Shown here piece after piece: positions 12,240 to 24,273 of a stretch of DNA of 64,000 nucleotides. The translations under genes and the position numbers were made by a program. How positions within the stretch are numbered: position 1 is the first letter of the stretch; each line of letters opens with the position of its first letter. The stretch covers positions 2,606,501 through 2,670,500 of the forward strand of contig OY987271.1 in assembly GCA_963920665.1 (NCBI GenBank), read 5' to 3'. This DNA comes from Straminergon stramineum (taxonomy: Eukaryota > Streptophyta > Bryopsida > Hypnales > Calliergonaceae). The notes under the pieces are model-generated. The model saw nothing but the letters and a program-made list of their open reading frames with translations, did not search any database and was not told the origin of the DNA.

Positions 12240-14613
12240 AGTTAAGCACACACACCCAATCACTCTAGAGGGGTCGGGGTCCAACAACTATCGGAATCCA
12301 GTGACTACTAGGTCTAGGGAGCACCGAGTGAGGAGGGGTCCAATCACATATGGGAGGGGGGGTACAAGTTAAGCAATTGAGGGGTGGGAGAGGGGCTTGG
12401 TGAAATACAAAGAAGGGATCGGGGTCTAGGGAGTGCTGGGTAAAGGAAAGGTCGAGTCAATACGAGAGAGGGATAAGGGAGCATCGTATAAAGGAAGGGC
12501 CCAATCAATACGGGAAAGGGGTTTAGCGACTATCGAGGTCTAGGGATTGCCGAGGTCTAGGGAGCGCCGAGTAAAGAAGGGTTCAATCAATACAGAAGAG
12601 GGGATACGTGTCCAACAATCGAGGGGGAGAGAGGGATTCAATAAAACACAAAGGAGGGTTGGGTCTAGCGACTACCGAGGTCCAAGGAGCACTGGGTAAG
12701 GGAGGGTCTGGTCAAATACGGGAGAGGAATACGTGTCAAGCAACCAAGGGGGGAGTGGGGTTCGATAAAACACAAGAAAGGTCGGGCCCAACAACTGTTG
12801 GGGTCTAGGGAGGGACAGGCCAAGGGAGGGGTTCAGTAAAACACAAGAAGGGCTAGAGTCCAGCAACTACTAAGGTCTAGGGAGGGATGGCCCAAAGAGG
12901 GGCTCAATAAAACACAAGGAGGACTAAGTCCAACAACTACGAGGGTCTAGGGAGAGACGGCCAAGAAAAGGGGTCGGTAAAAATACAAAGGAGAGATCAA
13001 CAACTACGGAGTTTAGAGAAAAGAGTGCAGCCCTTGCACTAACATCCTAATCGGAGCGGGGAATCCAACGCCCCATCTCCTACGACCAACACAAGGGCAA
13101 AGAAGACCAACAAAGTGGAGATGGCGGGAGGCTGGAAGAATGAGAGAATGACAAGGGGGAAGGCAATTTGAAGCGAGAGAGTGAAGGTAGATAAGGAGGG
13201 GTGAAATCCCCAAGACTTATTTAAGACCACTACAAGAAAACAATGTCTGAATCAATCCCTCCAAATCATCTAACAATGTCCGAATTGACAGAATAATGTT
13301 CGAAATGACAGAAAATTGACAAAACACTATCCGAATCAACCCCTCCTAATCTACTAATAGTGTCCATATTGACACTACTCCTTTGTAGTAGACCTTAGAT
13401 TAAAATTAGGTGATCACCAGGAGATTAAGCATGAGACATAGGACGTAGGACGTAAGACATGATATGTAAGAAGTAGCTCAACCTTGGAGGATGGTATGAC
13501 ACGTCCTTGAAATTAGTTTAGTAGGTAGGAACAAAGGTAGTTGGGCCACCATAATACCTAGGAATAGTATAGTGGAAAGAAAAGAGGAGTAAAGGAGAGA
13601 AATAGGATATAGCCTACAAATAAACTCTTGTACTAAATTATTTTATGATTAGAACGGTGGTTAGTTGTATCACGGCACAGGAGTTCATGGTGGAGGAGGG
13701 AGAGCTTCCATTGGGGCAATCCACGATTCAAGTTTTGAGGTATGAGTTAAACCTTTCCCAACTCTCCCAAGGCCCCTAATTAGCGATTAGTAACTTTGGC
13801 CGAGGCCTACCCCTAGGTCAGACCCTTAAGACTATAGGTCAGGTCATTTCTTAGGATAGAAACTTAAAGAGGAAGACCGTAGCTTTCCAAAACCATAAGG
13901 CACACTCAAATTGGGTCAAAAATAAGGAAGTTATCACTAGATGAAAGTTAGGGTTGATTTGGGATGAAAACTAGTTAAAACTAGGGATTGATAAAAAATT
14001 AAGGAGAGTAGGAGAAGGCTATCAATTAGGACCCAGAGCTGAAGAGAAAATTTAATTCTAAATTATAGGATAGGAGAAATTAGTGGATGAAGTCTAGGTA
14101 AGGTTTGGATGAGAGTTTTGTGAAAACCACCAATTAAGGCCAAAATCTAGATCTAGATATGAACAAGTATTCTGACCCATCCCTAAACATTTTGAACATT
14201 TTTGAGTTAGGGAACTAGGTTCAATCGATGGATGAAGTTTGAGGAACCGAGTAGCGGTCAAACTTCATCTACTTATAACTTTGGCTAGGAAGGTCAGATG
14301 GGGTCGAGTTTTAGGTTTTTAGAAATGGAAAAAGATGAGCTAGGGGCTCCTTAAGTTAGTTTTGACCAGACGTAGGTCCCATCAAAACCATATAATAGGC
14401 CATTCTTTCGGTCGGCCAAGACATTGGAGATAGATTAAGAGAATTTTGCATATTTGGGGTCACATTAGGCACTTAGTAAAAAGATCCATTGCTTGGAAGG
14501 CACAGTGGACCATGCTTAGACACCCAAAAGTAGGATTTACTTAACCAAAACCTAGAACCTAGTTGTACTCACAATTTACCAAAGGTGTGTAATTAAACTA
14601 GCACTGACACTCA
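12240..14613 (+). mobile_element. Large repeat unit, copy D (5' truncated)
   Basis: It matches the right-hand 2 kb of the 4-kb unit at 24274-28243. It begins in the G-rich tandem block (12240-13010, GGTCTAGGGAG-type words) and ends near AATTTACCAAAGGTG / GACACTCACC. Landmark shared words are GATGGATGAAGTTTGAGGAA and ACTTAGTAAAAAGATCCATT. A CACTA MITE interrupts it at 13228-13390. Its tail faces the tail of copy E across the CACTA element. Confidence 0.8.
13228..13390. mobile_element. CACTA-type MITE with 3-bp target duplication
   Basis: The 163-bp insertion starts CACTACAAGAAAACAATGTC and ends CTTTGTAGTA. It is flanked by GAC on both sides (13225-13227 and 13391-13393). Copies of the host repeat, such as that at 27061-27085, read straight through this point. 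A 3-bp duplication and CACTA ends define the En/Spm class; it has no coding capacity. Confidence 0.8.
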
Positions 14614-14619
14614 CCAACC

Positions 14620-14785
14620 GAATTATTGTATCCTTTCCTGAGCCCAATTACTGTATCCCAGCCCCTGTGCCCAATTATTGTACCCCCTATTCAAACTCTC
14701 AATTACTGTACTCCTCCCCGACACCCAATTACTATGGCCTTCCTCCAATGCCTAATTACTGTAGCCTCTTACCCCAGTTTTCTTG
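14620..14785. repeat. Short tandem repeat (CCCAATTACTGTA-type)
   Basis: The 13-bp phrase CCCAATTACTGTA and variants recur about six times with C-rich spacers between the tail of copy D and the CACTA element. Confidence 0.6.
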
Positions 14786-16208
14786 GTGGTACCCACTACA
14801 ACAAAACAAGTGTTTTATGACTATGAAAATATGAGTCAAGATGATTAGCGACTACTTGCTGTCATATTTTTCAAGGCCAATTCTTTGAAGAAAAAGATGA
14901 CTACAAATATGACTGCTAGTCATATTTTGGCCTTGTACGTTGCGGGCATATAGTATACATTTGTTGGGAACACCAAAATACCTCATAGGGCTTCATAGAA
15001 AACATGTTTGGGAAACACTTAGTCATATTTATTAGTCATATTTTTGCTTTAGTCATATTTTGCAATCATATCTATATGATAGTCACATTTTTTTTCTTTG
15101 GGACAATTTGAAAAAAATTTGGGCAGGGAATATATTTGGAGAGTGCTAAGTCATATTTGCTAGTCATAATTTCACTTTAGTCATATTTTGTAGTCATATT
15201 TTCGAGTCAGACATATTTTTTAGGCACATTTCTTTGGTAGTTATTTTTTTTCTTTGGAGGGAGTCTAAGGGAAAAGGTGGGCAATCTAAGATGGGTCTTT
15301 TATATTTTGCCCCTAGAGACCATTCTTTGGGATTAAGGCATGACTTTGTTAAACACCTATTAAAATAAATTATTATTTTTTGTATGATGTGTCTATTATA
15401 AAATTAATGTCCAAATAATTTGGGGTAGTACATGTTTATATTTTAATTAATATATTTAAAATTTTCATAGAAATTAGAAAAAGAGTAGAGAAGAATAAAA
15501 CAATTAATAATAGGAGATAATGAATTTTTATTTGAGTATTTAAGGAAAAATTAGAGAGGAATAAAGCCTATAGACAAACCAAAGCACTAAGGTGGGACTA
15601 AGCTTGAGAACCCAAGATAGAAACTGGACATGCCTTGTCCCACTATTAGAACTTATTGTGGGATTAGCTAATTATGTCAACTGATTGTGATGGCTAGTAC
15701 AAAGTAAAATCTAATGCATTTAAACTAGTGATGTCGATTGAAGGTTGTAGAGTTTAGAAAAATTACTTGAAGATTGGGAAAAATCTAATCTAAGGAGAAG
15801 AAAGAAGAGTGTGAAAAAAATTCATACCCAAGTGGCCATGGAGCAAGAGTAAGTAAAGAGTGCGATATGTGTTTAGAGTCTCTAAGTGTTTGAAGAAAAA
15901 GTGTAGGTTCTAAGTTGCTACTTAAAGCTTCGGACATGGTTAGGAGACTAATTTGACCCCTTTATAGGGATTTGACTATATATTAAACAAAGATTGTTGA
16001 TTATAATACACATAGTTGATCAAATGAAGTTTTAAAGTCTTAAGTATATATTTAGTTAACACTTATGAGGTTGATGTCATTACAATTGTTTGATTCTTCG
16101 AGTAATTAGAAATCAATTAGTAGTAATAGAAGTCAAAGATTGCATTTCTAAACTATCCCAAAAAATAAAACAAAAAAACAAAAAAAAGATTGAAAATAAT
16201 TTGGAGAA

Positions 16209-17345
16209 TGTCGCGCCCCTTAGTGACACTTACCACCTTAAGCTCACTTTCCAAACACTTAACACCTTAGTGCCACTAAGGTTCACGCTCTCCTAACACT
16301 GCACATGTCACGCACCCACAATGTTAGGTTCCAACTCAAGTCATGGGGTTCCCCATTCCTCCGTGACTCTCCATCCTTTCCTTCCAATACTTAACTCCCA
16401 CAAGACACCGGGCATGTCATTTGATGACATGGGGCGGAACTTCCATTGATGTCCAAGCACTCGGTGAGGCACTACTCCCACCAGTGCTAACCGCCCTTGA
16501 ATGGGACCCAACTCCCCACTAGGCTCAACCCAACTTATTTCGGAACTCACTAATTGGGACTCACTAATCGGGACTCACCAAACGGGACTCATTCTATGGC
16601 CTAGTGTGGAGTGGGACACCACCCAACCGGTATCAAGGAGTGCACAAACACTCCATGGTAACACAAAAGTGGTGGTGAGGCTCCAACACTAACCTCACCA
16701 CCCGGGGCCACTTAGGCTCACCATGGCACCATCCGGGAGTGAAGAGGGAGACCACCCCTCCTCATAGTACTCTCTGCGGGATTCGGCAGCCCCCCCCCAT
16801 ACTAGAGGTCGCCGGGAACCCCCAAGATGCACCCCATCTTGGAAGACCACCCATTTCTCCCGATTCGCACTACTTTGGGACTCCCGAACTTTCACCCGGC
16901 ATAACTTTGCGGTCCGGGATCCTAATCGCACATGCGACCCCATTTTCGACATCTACGCGACGCGTAGATGCCGATGGACTACTCACTTTCTCCATTTGGA
17001 CAAGTACTCGCAAAGATATCGCCCTCCAAAGATTCGGGACACTCCCGGCGCGGCCAGGGCACTCTCGGCTCGACCGAGACACCCCCAACTTTGAACACCC
17101 ATAACTTTTGACTCGCAAGTCCAAATCACGCGTTCTTTGGACGGCTAGAAGCATCTTCTCAAGACCTTTCCAAGCACGTATCACACGCCCCCAAATTCGT
17201 CCGGATCAGAGCGCTACATCGCTCTGATCGCTCGGGACTCCTAGTCCCCCTCACCTCATCTCTTGCAAGGCTTGAGGAGTCACCCCCAATGTCCCCCTTG
17301 CTCACCAAGGTGGCACGGGCACGCCTTATGATGAGGGTCGTGACA
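16209..17345. mobile_element. Solo LTR with perfect 5-bp target duplication
   Basis: The 1137-bp GC-rich block stands out from its AT-rich host. It begins TGTCGCGCCCC and ends GGTCGTGACA, a short TG...CA inverted repeat. GAGAA lies on both sides (16204-16208 and 17346-17350). There is no second LTR or internal region, so it is a solo LTR left by recombination. The TGTC.CG...CG.GACA ends are common in plant Ty3/gypsy LTRs; the family is inferred. Minus- and plus-strand frames of 104-121 codons inside it are GC-driven and not credible genes. Confidence 0.88.
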
Positions 17346-18879
17346 GAGAAAGTCAAGAGGGGAAAGTAGAAAGAAATAGGTTGAAAGAAAAAAATTAGAT
17401 CATATGTCTAATTTATACCTCTTGTTGTAAAAGTTGTTATTTAAGTTGTAAACAAAAACACAAAAAATGTAACAAAAATGGATCAAAGCAGACCTCATGA
17501 TACAACTATAATATACATATTGGAGAATGGGAATGTTGTGAAAATAGATTCTAAAACATGTCCTTAAATTTGGCACTTAGTTTTTTCTTTTCTTGTAGAA
17601 ACTAGAGTTGCGCTACAAATTAGAGGTTTAGGTTAAACCTCTACAAATTTATTAAATCCAATTTTGAATTCAAGATCACTTAGTTAATTTGTAGAGGATT
17701 CCAATAATATATTACACTTTAAAAAATAGATAAAAATTATGGAAGATTGAGTATGATGAAATTGAATAATCTATAGCGTTAGTTTTGGATAAAAAATACG
17801 AAAGTTCATCCAATTCAAGTCAAAAAGGAAATTTGAAATTTAGTGAAATTTAGAATCCAATTTTGAAAGTATAAATGAATTTAGAATTATAGGCTAAAAG
17901 AAAATGTTGGATGAAATATTCAAGGATGAATTAGAGACAAATCTTCATCTATCCATATTTTTTGCTAAAAACATTCCATTATAAATATTTTTGCAATTTT
18001 AGAATAGGCATGCAATACTCTACAATTTAAACTAACAAATTTATAAATTTCTCAACTTACATTTAGAGGTCTAGAATTTTGGCTTAGATTGGCCAAAACC
18101 ATCTAAAACCTCTAACTTTTATAGTTTGTATGTATTTTAGTTTAGATGTGAACCACTTACAATTTATTATTAGAAAAAAATTGTTCATTGTTTAGAATGC
18201 CCATTGAACAATATTTAAATATCCAACTTAGGATTTGAAGCCCAACAATAAAAAATATAGTTGTGTTTGCTTTATCTCAAGGATATAGATAAAACACTCA
18301 CATATATCATGTATTGAAGTTTGTATCTTTCTTAGATATGTTCTTTGCAATGTCATATAAGTTTTATTTATAGAAGGTCTTTATAGGGTTGTTTAAAAGT
18401 CACAAAATTATTCATATGAAAATTGAGGCTAACCATGATATACATGGTTGTATTGCAATTAAAAGATGGTTGTTTGAATGTTCTTACAAGGATATAGACT
18501 ATAAAAACATAATATCTTTTTCAAATTCAAAGATGCTTTTAAATAGTGCCTCTATCAAATACTTTTGCTCTTATATATTTAGTGCATGGATGTAAATACT
18601 CTGATTGATGTAGGGCATTTGCTTAGTTTTTTTTTGCCATAACTATAGGTGCTTAAGGCATTATAACTTCCTTTTAGACATTTTGTAGAGTTGTATTACA
18701 ACATATATTCACTTTGGAACAAATTTTGTTGTTAAGATAGTTTAGTTGCTTAATATAGTCATATTTAGTGAGTTGCATGACTACGTCAAGTCACATGACT
18801 AGAGCAAGTCACGTGCATGATTAGGGCAAGTCACATGACTATGGTTTTAAAACCCTAGCCACCATTTTTTTTTCTTTGT

Positions 18880-19440
18880 CTTTTGTTGCCTTTTACGTTT
18901 TATTCCTTCTTATTTTCTAACTCTTGCTTCTTCTTGCTTCCTAGTTCTTGCGTCTTATTGCTTCTTAATTTTTGCTCTTTACTTCTAGTTTGCTCTTGTT
19001 ACATCTTAATTCTTGCTTTCTAATTCTTGTCTCTTGTTGCTTCTTAGTTCTTGCTTTTCATTTCTTCTTGATGCATTTTAACTTGTGTTTTTTGTTGTTT
19101 TTTAATTTTTGTTATCTCTTGTTATTTGTTGCATTGTTTTTTATCTTAAATTATGTTTTTTGTTGCTTCTTGTTGCATCTTAGTTCTTTCTTCTTCTTGT
19201 TATTTATTGCATCTTAAATTGTATTTTTTTTTGTTTCTTATTTCATTTTAATTCTTACTTCCTCTTGTTATTTATTGCATTTTATTACATCTTAGGTTGT
19301 GTCTCTTGTTGTTTTCTGTTGCATCTTAATTCTTACTTCTTCTTGCTTTTTGTTACATCTCACTTTTTGCTTGTTATTACCTCTTAACACTTGTTGCCTT
19401 TTAATTCTTATTCCTTTTATCACTATTGTTGTTCTTTCTT
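18880..19440. repeat. T-rich degenerate minisatellite
   Basis: A unit of 20-25 bp built on TTGTTGCATCTTAATTCTTG recurs for more than 500 bp inside the CACTA element. An 81-codon Leu/Phe-rich frame here is a by-product of the repeat. Confidence 0.65.
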
Positions 19441-20691
19441 CTTATTTATTTGCGATTTTAGAGATATAGTGGTTATGAATTTTTCTTACTTTAAACTTGT
19501 GCTTCATTTTTTTGTTGCCTTAAATCTTTAAAGGTTGAGGTATATTGTTCATTCACTAAAAACTAATCTTCTTCATTATACATGTAGGCACTCAAAGTTG
19601 AAATGAAGTTATTGGAGGCTACTTACAACACTAAAGAGGCGACTTCTTCACATTTTTGTAAGGAATGTACATTTACAAAGTATTATTGTGATATGTTTTG
19701 TGTTAGTGACTAATAAATGTCATTAAAAAGAATCACATTTTTTCTTGCATTTTCTCCCTTCAATATAACTATCTCTTATACATCTCCAAAATCATATGTA
19801 TTCAGTTTTTATTAGATGGAGTAATTTATTTAATTGCTAAACCATGTTGATGTATGATTGCAACGCCTCACGTCAATTTAGAATGTATGAAAAATGTGAT
19901 TGAAGTTTATGACAAAAGCTACTATAAACCTCAGGTCACCCCAGTTACAAATATCACTTGCTTGAGTCATATTTTATAATATATTTTAGCCAAAATATGA
20001 CTTGTTGTAGTTATATAATACTTACAATCATGCCAATAATGTGACTATACTTTTAAAATTATAACTACATTCAATCATAAAATTACAAGTAACATTTCCA
20101 TATGAACTACTACATGAGCCAAAATATAACTTACATTAGTCATATTTCACATCAATAAAAAATATGACTCATGAAGGTGATAATCTACATCAACAAAAAT
20201 ATGACCCACTAGAGTCATTTTTACATCAACATGTAGAAAATATGACTCATGAGAATTATTTTTCACATTAGCAAAAAATATGACTCATAGAAGTTATATT
20301 CCACATCAGCCCAATATATGACTACAAAAAGTCATATGTCACATCAGCCAAAATATACCTCACCATAGTCATATTCCACGTTAGCTTAAAATATGACTAT
20401 ATGGAGTCATGTGCCATGTAGGCTTTTTTTTCATTTGCTCGAGCAACTCAAGAAAAAGTCAAGCCTCCAAGGATAGTCAATGTACACACCACGTAGGCAA
20501 TCAATGTATAATTATACCCCAATGCATATGACTATAAATATGACTCATGAAAAATTTGACTAGTCAGTAATAACTATACCCAGTCATATCGCGTGTCATC
20601 TGCAGTATTTTCTACGAGAGTCATATTTCGAGATTTTATCACTCACTGTAGTCATATTTTGTAGTTATAAAACACCTATTTTATTGTAGTG

Positions 20692-20900
20692 CCTAGCCTT
20701 ATTCGGCATTACCCTGCCCTGCCCCTCTTAGCCTGCCTTGGCAATACTTGGCTCTAGTGTCTAATTAGGGTATCGGGGCTGGGTAGAGGCTGCAAGGTGC
20801 TACTTTGGTTTCTTGTAGCTCCTTCCCTCTATGGCATTTTTTTGGGCTAAACTTTCTAAGAGGGATTTGGAGCCATATCTATGGTTAGTAGGTTGCGTGG
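20692..20900. other. Spacer between CACTA element and copy E
   Basis: About 210 bp of mixed sequence. With 14614-14793 it forms the interval that separated the tails of copies D and E before the CACTA insertion (about 390 bp). No gene. Confidence 0.4.
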
Positions 20901-22780
20901 TGTAAGCGCCAAATTACCCACCCTCAGTAATTCGCAAACACAACCAGGTTTTGGGTTTCAACCAAGTGACTCCTACCTTTGGATGTCTAAGCATGGTCCA
21001 CTATACCTTCCAAGCAATGGATCTTTATACTAAATGCCTAAGTGACTCCAAATTTGCAAGATTCGCTTAATCTACTTCCAATATTTTGGCCGACCGAATG
21101 GATGGCTTGTTGTATGATCTGGATGGAACCTACGTTAGAGCATAAATTAATTAAGAAACCTCTAGTTCATCTCGTGCCATTTCTAAAAACATAAAATTCA
21201 ACCCTATCCGACCTTCCTAGCTAAAGTTATAGGTGGATGAAGTTTGACTGCTTCCTAGTTTCTCAAACTTCATCCATCGATTTCACCTAGGTCCCCAATT
21301 CAAAAAGATCCTCAATTCTTAGGGATAGGTCATAAGAATTGTTCCTACCTAGATCTGGAGTTGGCCATGATTAGGGATTCCTACGAAATTCTCATCTAAG
21401 CCTTATCTAAACTTCATCTGCTAATTTCTCCTAACCTATAATTTGGAATTAAATTTTTCCTTCAGCCCTGGACCCTAATTGGTAGCCTCCTCCTACTCTA
21501 CTTAATTCTTTGTCAAATTCAGAGTTTAGCTTTTCTTCATCCAATTTGACCCTAATTTTCATCTGCTTTGGACGTGCCTTAGGGTTTTGGAAAGCTATGG
21601 ACCTCCTCTATTGGTTTCTCTGCTAAGAAATGACCTGACCTACAATTCTAAGGGTTTGACCTAGGGGTAGGCCTCGGCCCAAACCACTAGCTTCTAATTA
21701 GGGACCTAGGAAAAGGTTGGGAAGGTCTAACTCATACCTCGGAACTTGAGTCATTAATCACGCCCCACCAGAAGCTCTACCTCCTTCACCCTGAACTCCC
21801 ATGCCGTGAGACAATGAACCACCATTCTAATCATAAAATAAATTGGTACAAGGATTTAATTGTTGATTTTCCTCCTATTTCTTTCCTCCTCCCTTCTTTT
21901 CTTTCCTCCCACACTCTAAGGTGGCCCAACTAACCCCCACTCTTATCTACTAAGCTAACCTTAAGTACATGTCATACCTTCCTCTAAAGTTGAGCTACTT
22001 CTTACGTCCTATATTTACGTCTCACACTTAATCTGGTGGTGATCACCTAATTCTAATCTAATGGCTTGAGTGGGCCTCGAGGATTTCACCTCCTCCCTTA
22101 TCCTCTTCCACTCCTAACCTTCAAATTGTCTTCCCCCTCGTCACCCCTCCTCATTCATCTGGCCTTCTGCCATCTTTACGTCGGTTATCTTTCTTGTCCT
22201 TGTTTTGTATATAGGAGACAGGGCATTGCATTCCATGTTCCGGTTATGGCATTAGTACAAAGCTACACTCTCCTTTCTCCACCCCCCTTCACTCCATCAT
22301 CCCTAGACTTCCAAGGTTCCTCTCCTTTCTTTGTTTAGGTGCTTAGGTGACCTCTGACCCCTAGCCCAACACTACGACCTCGACTCCCCAATCCAACACT
22401 GCGACCTTGACTTTGCATGGCCTAACACTGTGAACTCCAACTCCCCAGCCCAACACGACAAACTCACCCCCCCCCCTTGTTGCCGATACCTGGCCCGATG
22501 AACTATGACCCTCCCTGGCCTGACATTGTGAACCCAACCTCCCGTGGCCCGACACTGTGAACCTAACCCCCTCTAGCTCGACATTGTGAACCTGACCCTC
22601 CCTAGCCCAACATTGTGAATCTGACCCCCCTTAGCCCAACACTACGAACCCGACCTCCTCTCCTTGCCATCGGTACCTGGCCCGGCTCACTCCCAAGTAT
22701 CGGGTCTGGCTAGGTATTGGGATCGCTAACTATTGTCCGGTGTCGGTGCTGGCTGCGGATTCTTCGTTGGCAATTTCTAG
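20901..22780 (-). mobile_element. Large repeat unit, copy E (inverted, truncated)
   Basis: Reverse-complement copy of the right-hand part of the 4-kb unit. It starts at TGTAAGCGCCAAATTACCCA (the inverted tail) and ends in the C-rich version of the G-rich block (22340-22760, words such as CAACACTGTGAACC). Landmarks GGATGAAGTTTGA and CAATGGATCTTT.TACTAA are present in inverse order. Confidence 0.8.
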
Positions 22781-22801
22781 TGCTATTTTCTTACCACCAT
22801 C

Positions 22802-23015
22802 TTAAATGAATTTGAGATCGAATTGCTTGATTGTGTCCATGTGGGAAAGGTTGCAAACAATTCCTCTGACAACATGTTTTGGTAGACACTTCAACAATGG
22901 CTTGTGTAGTGAGAAGAGATTCTTTTTTTGGAAGGAGGTCAAACTCCCTTCATTCCTGAGAGCTTTGATAAAAATGAACTCCAACACGAACGTGATGATT
23001 GGAGGCATTCACTAC

Positions 23016-23071
<56 letters not shown>

Positions 23072-23419
23072 CTAGTTATGGTCGTATAGATTGACTCCGT
23101 TCAAGAACACCCTTTGAATGTGCCAAGAGTGCATTGACCACATCCAACCTGATGGAACTTCCTCTTCACATAAAGACTCTGCAATTTGAATAGCAACTCA
23201 ATTGTTACGAAGAGGCCTCCCATCCCAGTCAACCATGAGGTCCGCATCCACATAGAAACAAATTGTTCTCGCTACATCTTCCCTCGCTTCATTTCTAAGG
23301 GTGACAAGTTTGGCATTCCAAGAGGCTCGAGGGATTCCATCACAAACTGCGACATTGGGAGGAAGAATTCGTATTGGAATAGAGAATTCATCTAGACCAT
23401 GTGTCTCCAATTCTCCATC
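22802..23419 (-). pseudogene. Exon-like gene fragment, product unknown
   Basis: On the minus strand a frame opens after a good acceptor (TTTTCCTTGTAG, exon from 23419) and runs 116 codons to 23072. It is broken once by TGA at 23198-23200. The composition is protein-like (PIRILPPNVAVCDGIPRASW; WMWSMHSWHIQRVFLNGVNL). Beyond a TA microsatellite a second open stretch (23008-22802) also looks coding (FSLHKPLLKCLPKHVVRGIV). No domain was recognised. It is likely a captured or decayed host-gene fragment. Confidence 0.4.
23020..23068. repeat. (TA)n microsatellite
   Basis: An uninterrupted TA dinucleotide run of about 48 bp separates the two halves of the exon-like fragment. Confidence 0.97.
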
Positions 23420-23480
23420 CTACAAGGAAAACAAGAAGTCTATATCAACTTTTGTCTAAGATTTAAGAAACCCTTGATTC

Positions 23481-24124
23481 TTATCTTCGAGTCGAAGATA
23501 AAATGATTCTGGATATACATCCTCATAAAATTATGATTGCCATAAGAATAAAATTCATATGGAATACTCTCTTGCAATAGAAGGTTATTAACACTGACCA
23601 ATTTTACAAAATCTAAATCTAAAAGCAATTAATTTCAATGTCACATCAAAAGTCTCAATTACTGAACTACAATAAACAATTTATCTTCGATATGAAGATA
23701 AGTCAAGGCATATAAAGTATTTGACCTAATACTCAATATTCAAGTAACTTCAAATAAATAATCTTTTGGAAAGTACACCCAACCTTACCCTAGACATTCT
23801 TTCTCTATTATCTTCGAGTTGAAGATAAATAACACAAAATTAAAATACAATATTCCCTTGATAACTAATTAAACAACCACAACCTCCGAGTGTAAATTCT
23901 TTTTCTTCATCTAATTATCTTTGACTTGAAGATACCTAGAAAAAAAATGAAAAGGTATAATTTGATTATGTCTACGATTAAAACAGTAAGATTGTAAGCA
24001 AAAAAATGATTAACTATGCAACAAACACATGTATTCATATTCTCTTCCTCTCTATAGTTATCTTTGAGTTAAAGATAAATGAGGTTAGACCTCAAATTAA
24101 GAATTATTCTTGACTCAAAGATAG
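23481..24124. repeat. Array of six ~21-bp near-palindromes
   Basis: TTATCTTCGAGTCGAAGATAA (positions 23481-23501) and variants recur at 23681-23701, 23808-23828, 23915-23934, 24058-24078 and 24104-24124. All keep the inverted core TATCTT...AAGATA with a 5-7 bp centre, while the DNA between them is unrelated. Spacings are 200, 127, 107, 143 and 46 bp. This could be a set of protein-binding sites, such as transposon subterminal motifs or a regulatory block. No element boundary was found. Confidence 0.75.
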
Positions 24125-24273
24125 CTTACATAGGGTGTTAAAAGAGGATCCGTTGAATGGTATCTGATAATTACGCCGAAAAAAGCAAAGACATTATCTT
24201 CTTTCTACTACTATGAATAGGAAAACAACACTAGGATATAGAACATTCAGTGATCAAAAACAAAAATTCATGG

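Larger units (their letters stand above)
14794..20691. mobile_element. CACTA (En/Spm) transposon, non-autonomous
   Basis: The left end is CACTACAACAAAACAAGTGT and the right end, read inward, is CACTACAATAAAATAGGTGT; the inverted repeat continues TTTTATRACTA. Both subterminal zones are packed with one word, AGTCATATTTT and its complement AAAATATGACT, at about 14860-15230 and 19965-20690. Such arrays bind the accessory protein in known CACTA elements. The flanking 3-mers (ACC and CCT) do not match, so the target duplication is lost. No transposase frame survives. The element contains a solo LTR and a T-rich minisatellite. Confidence 0.82.

Noticed and set aside
12608..12866. Small Gly/Arg- or Pro-rich frames in the G-rich block.
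   Set aside because: They are readings of a G-rich tandem repeat, and the same block in copies A and B is not conserved in frame.
16695..17184. Open frames of 85-121 codons on both strands.
   Set aside because: They lie inside the GC-rich solo LTR, overlap each other in several phases, and have no family resemblance.
18972..19217. An 81-codon Leu/Phe-rich membrane-like protein.
   Set aside because: It is a translation of a T-rich minisatellite within a CACTA element.
23481..24124. A CRISPR-like array of repeats and spacers.
   Set aside because: Spacings are irregular (46-200 bp), repeats are imperfect palindromes, and the DNA is clearly plant nuclear.
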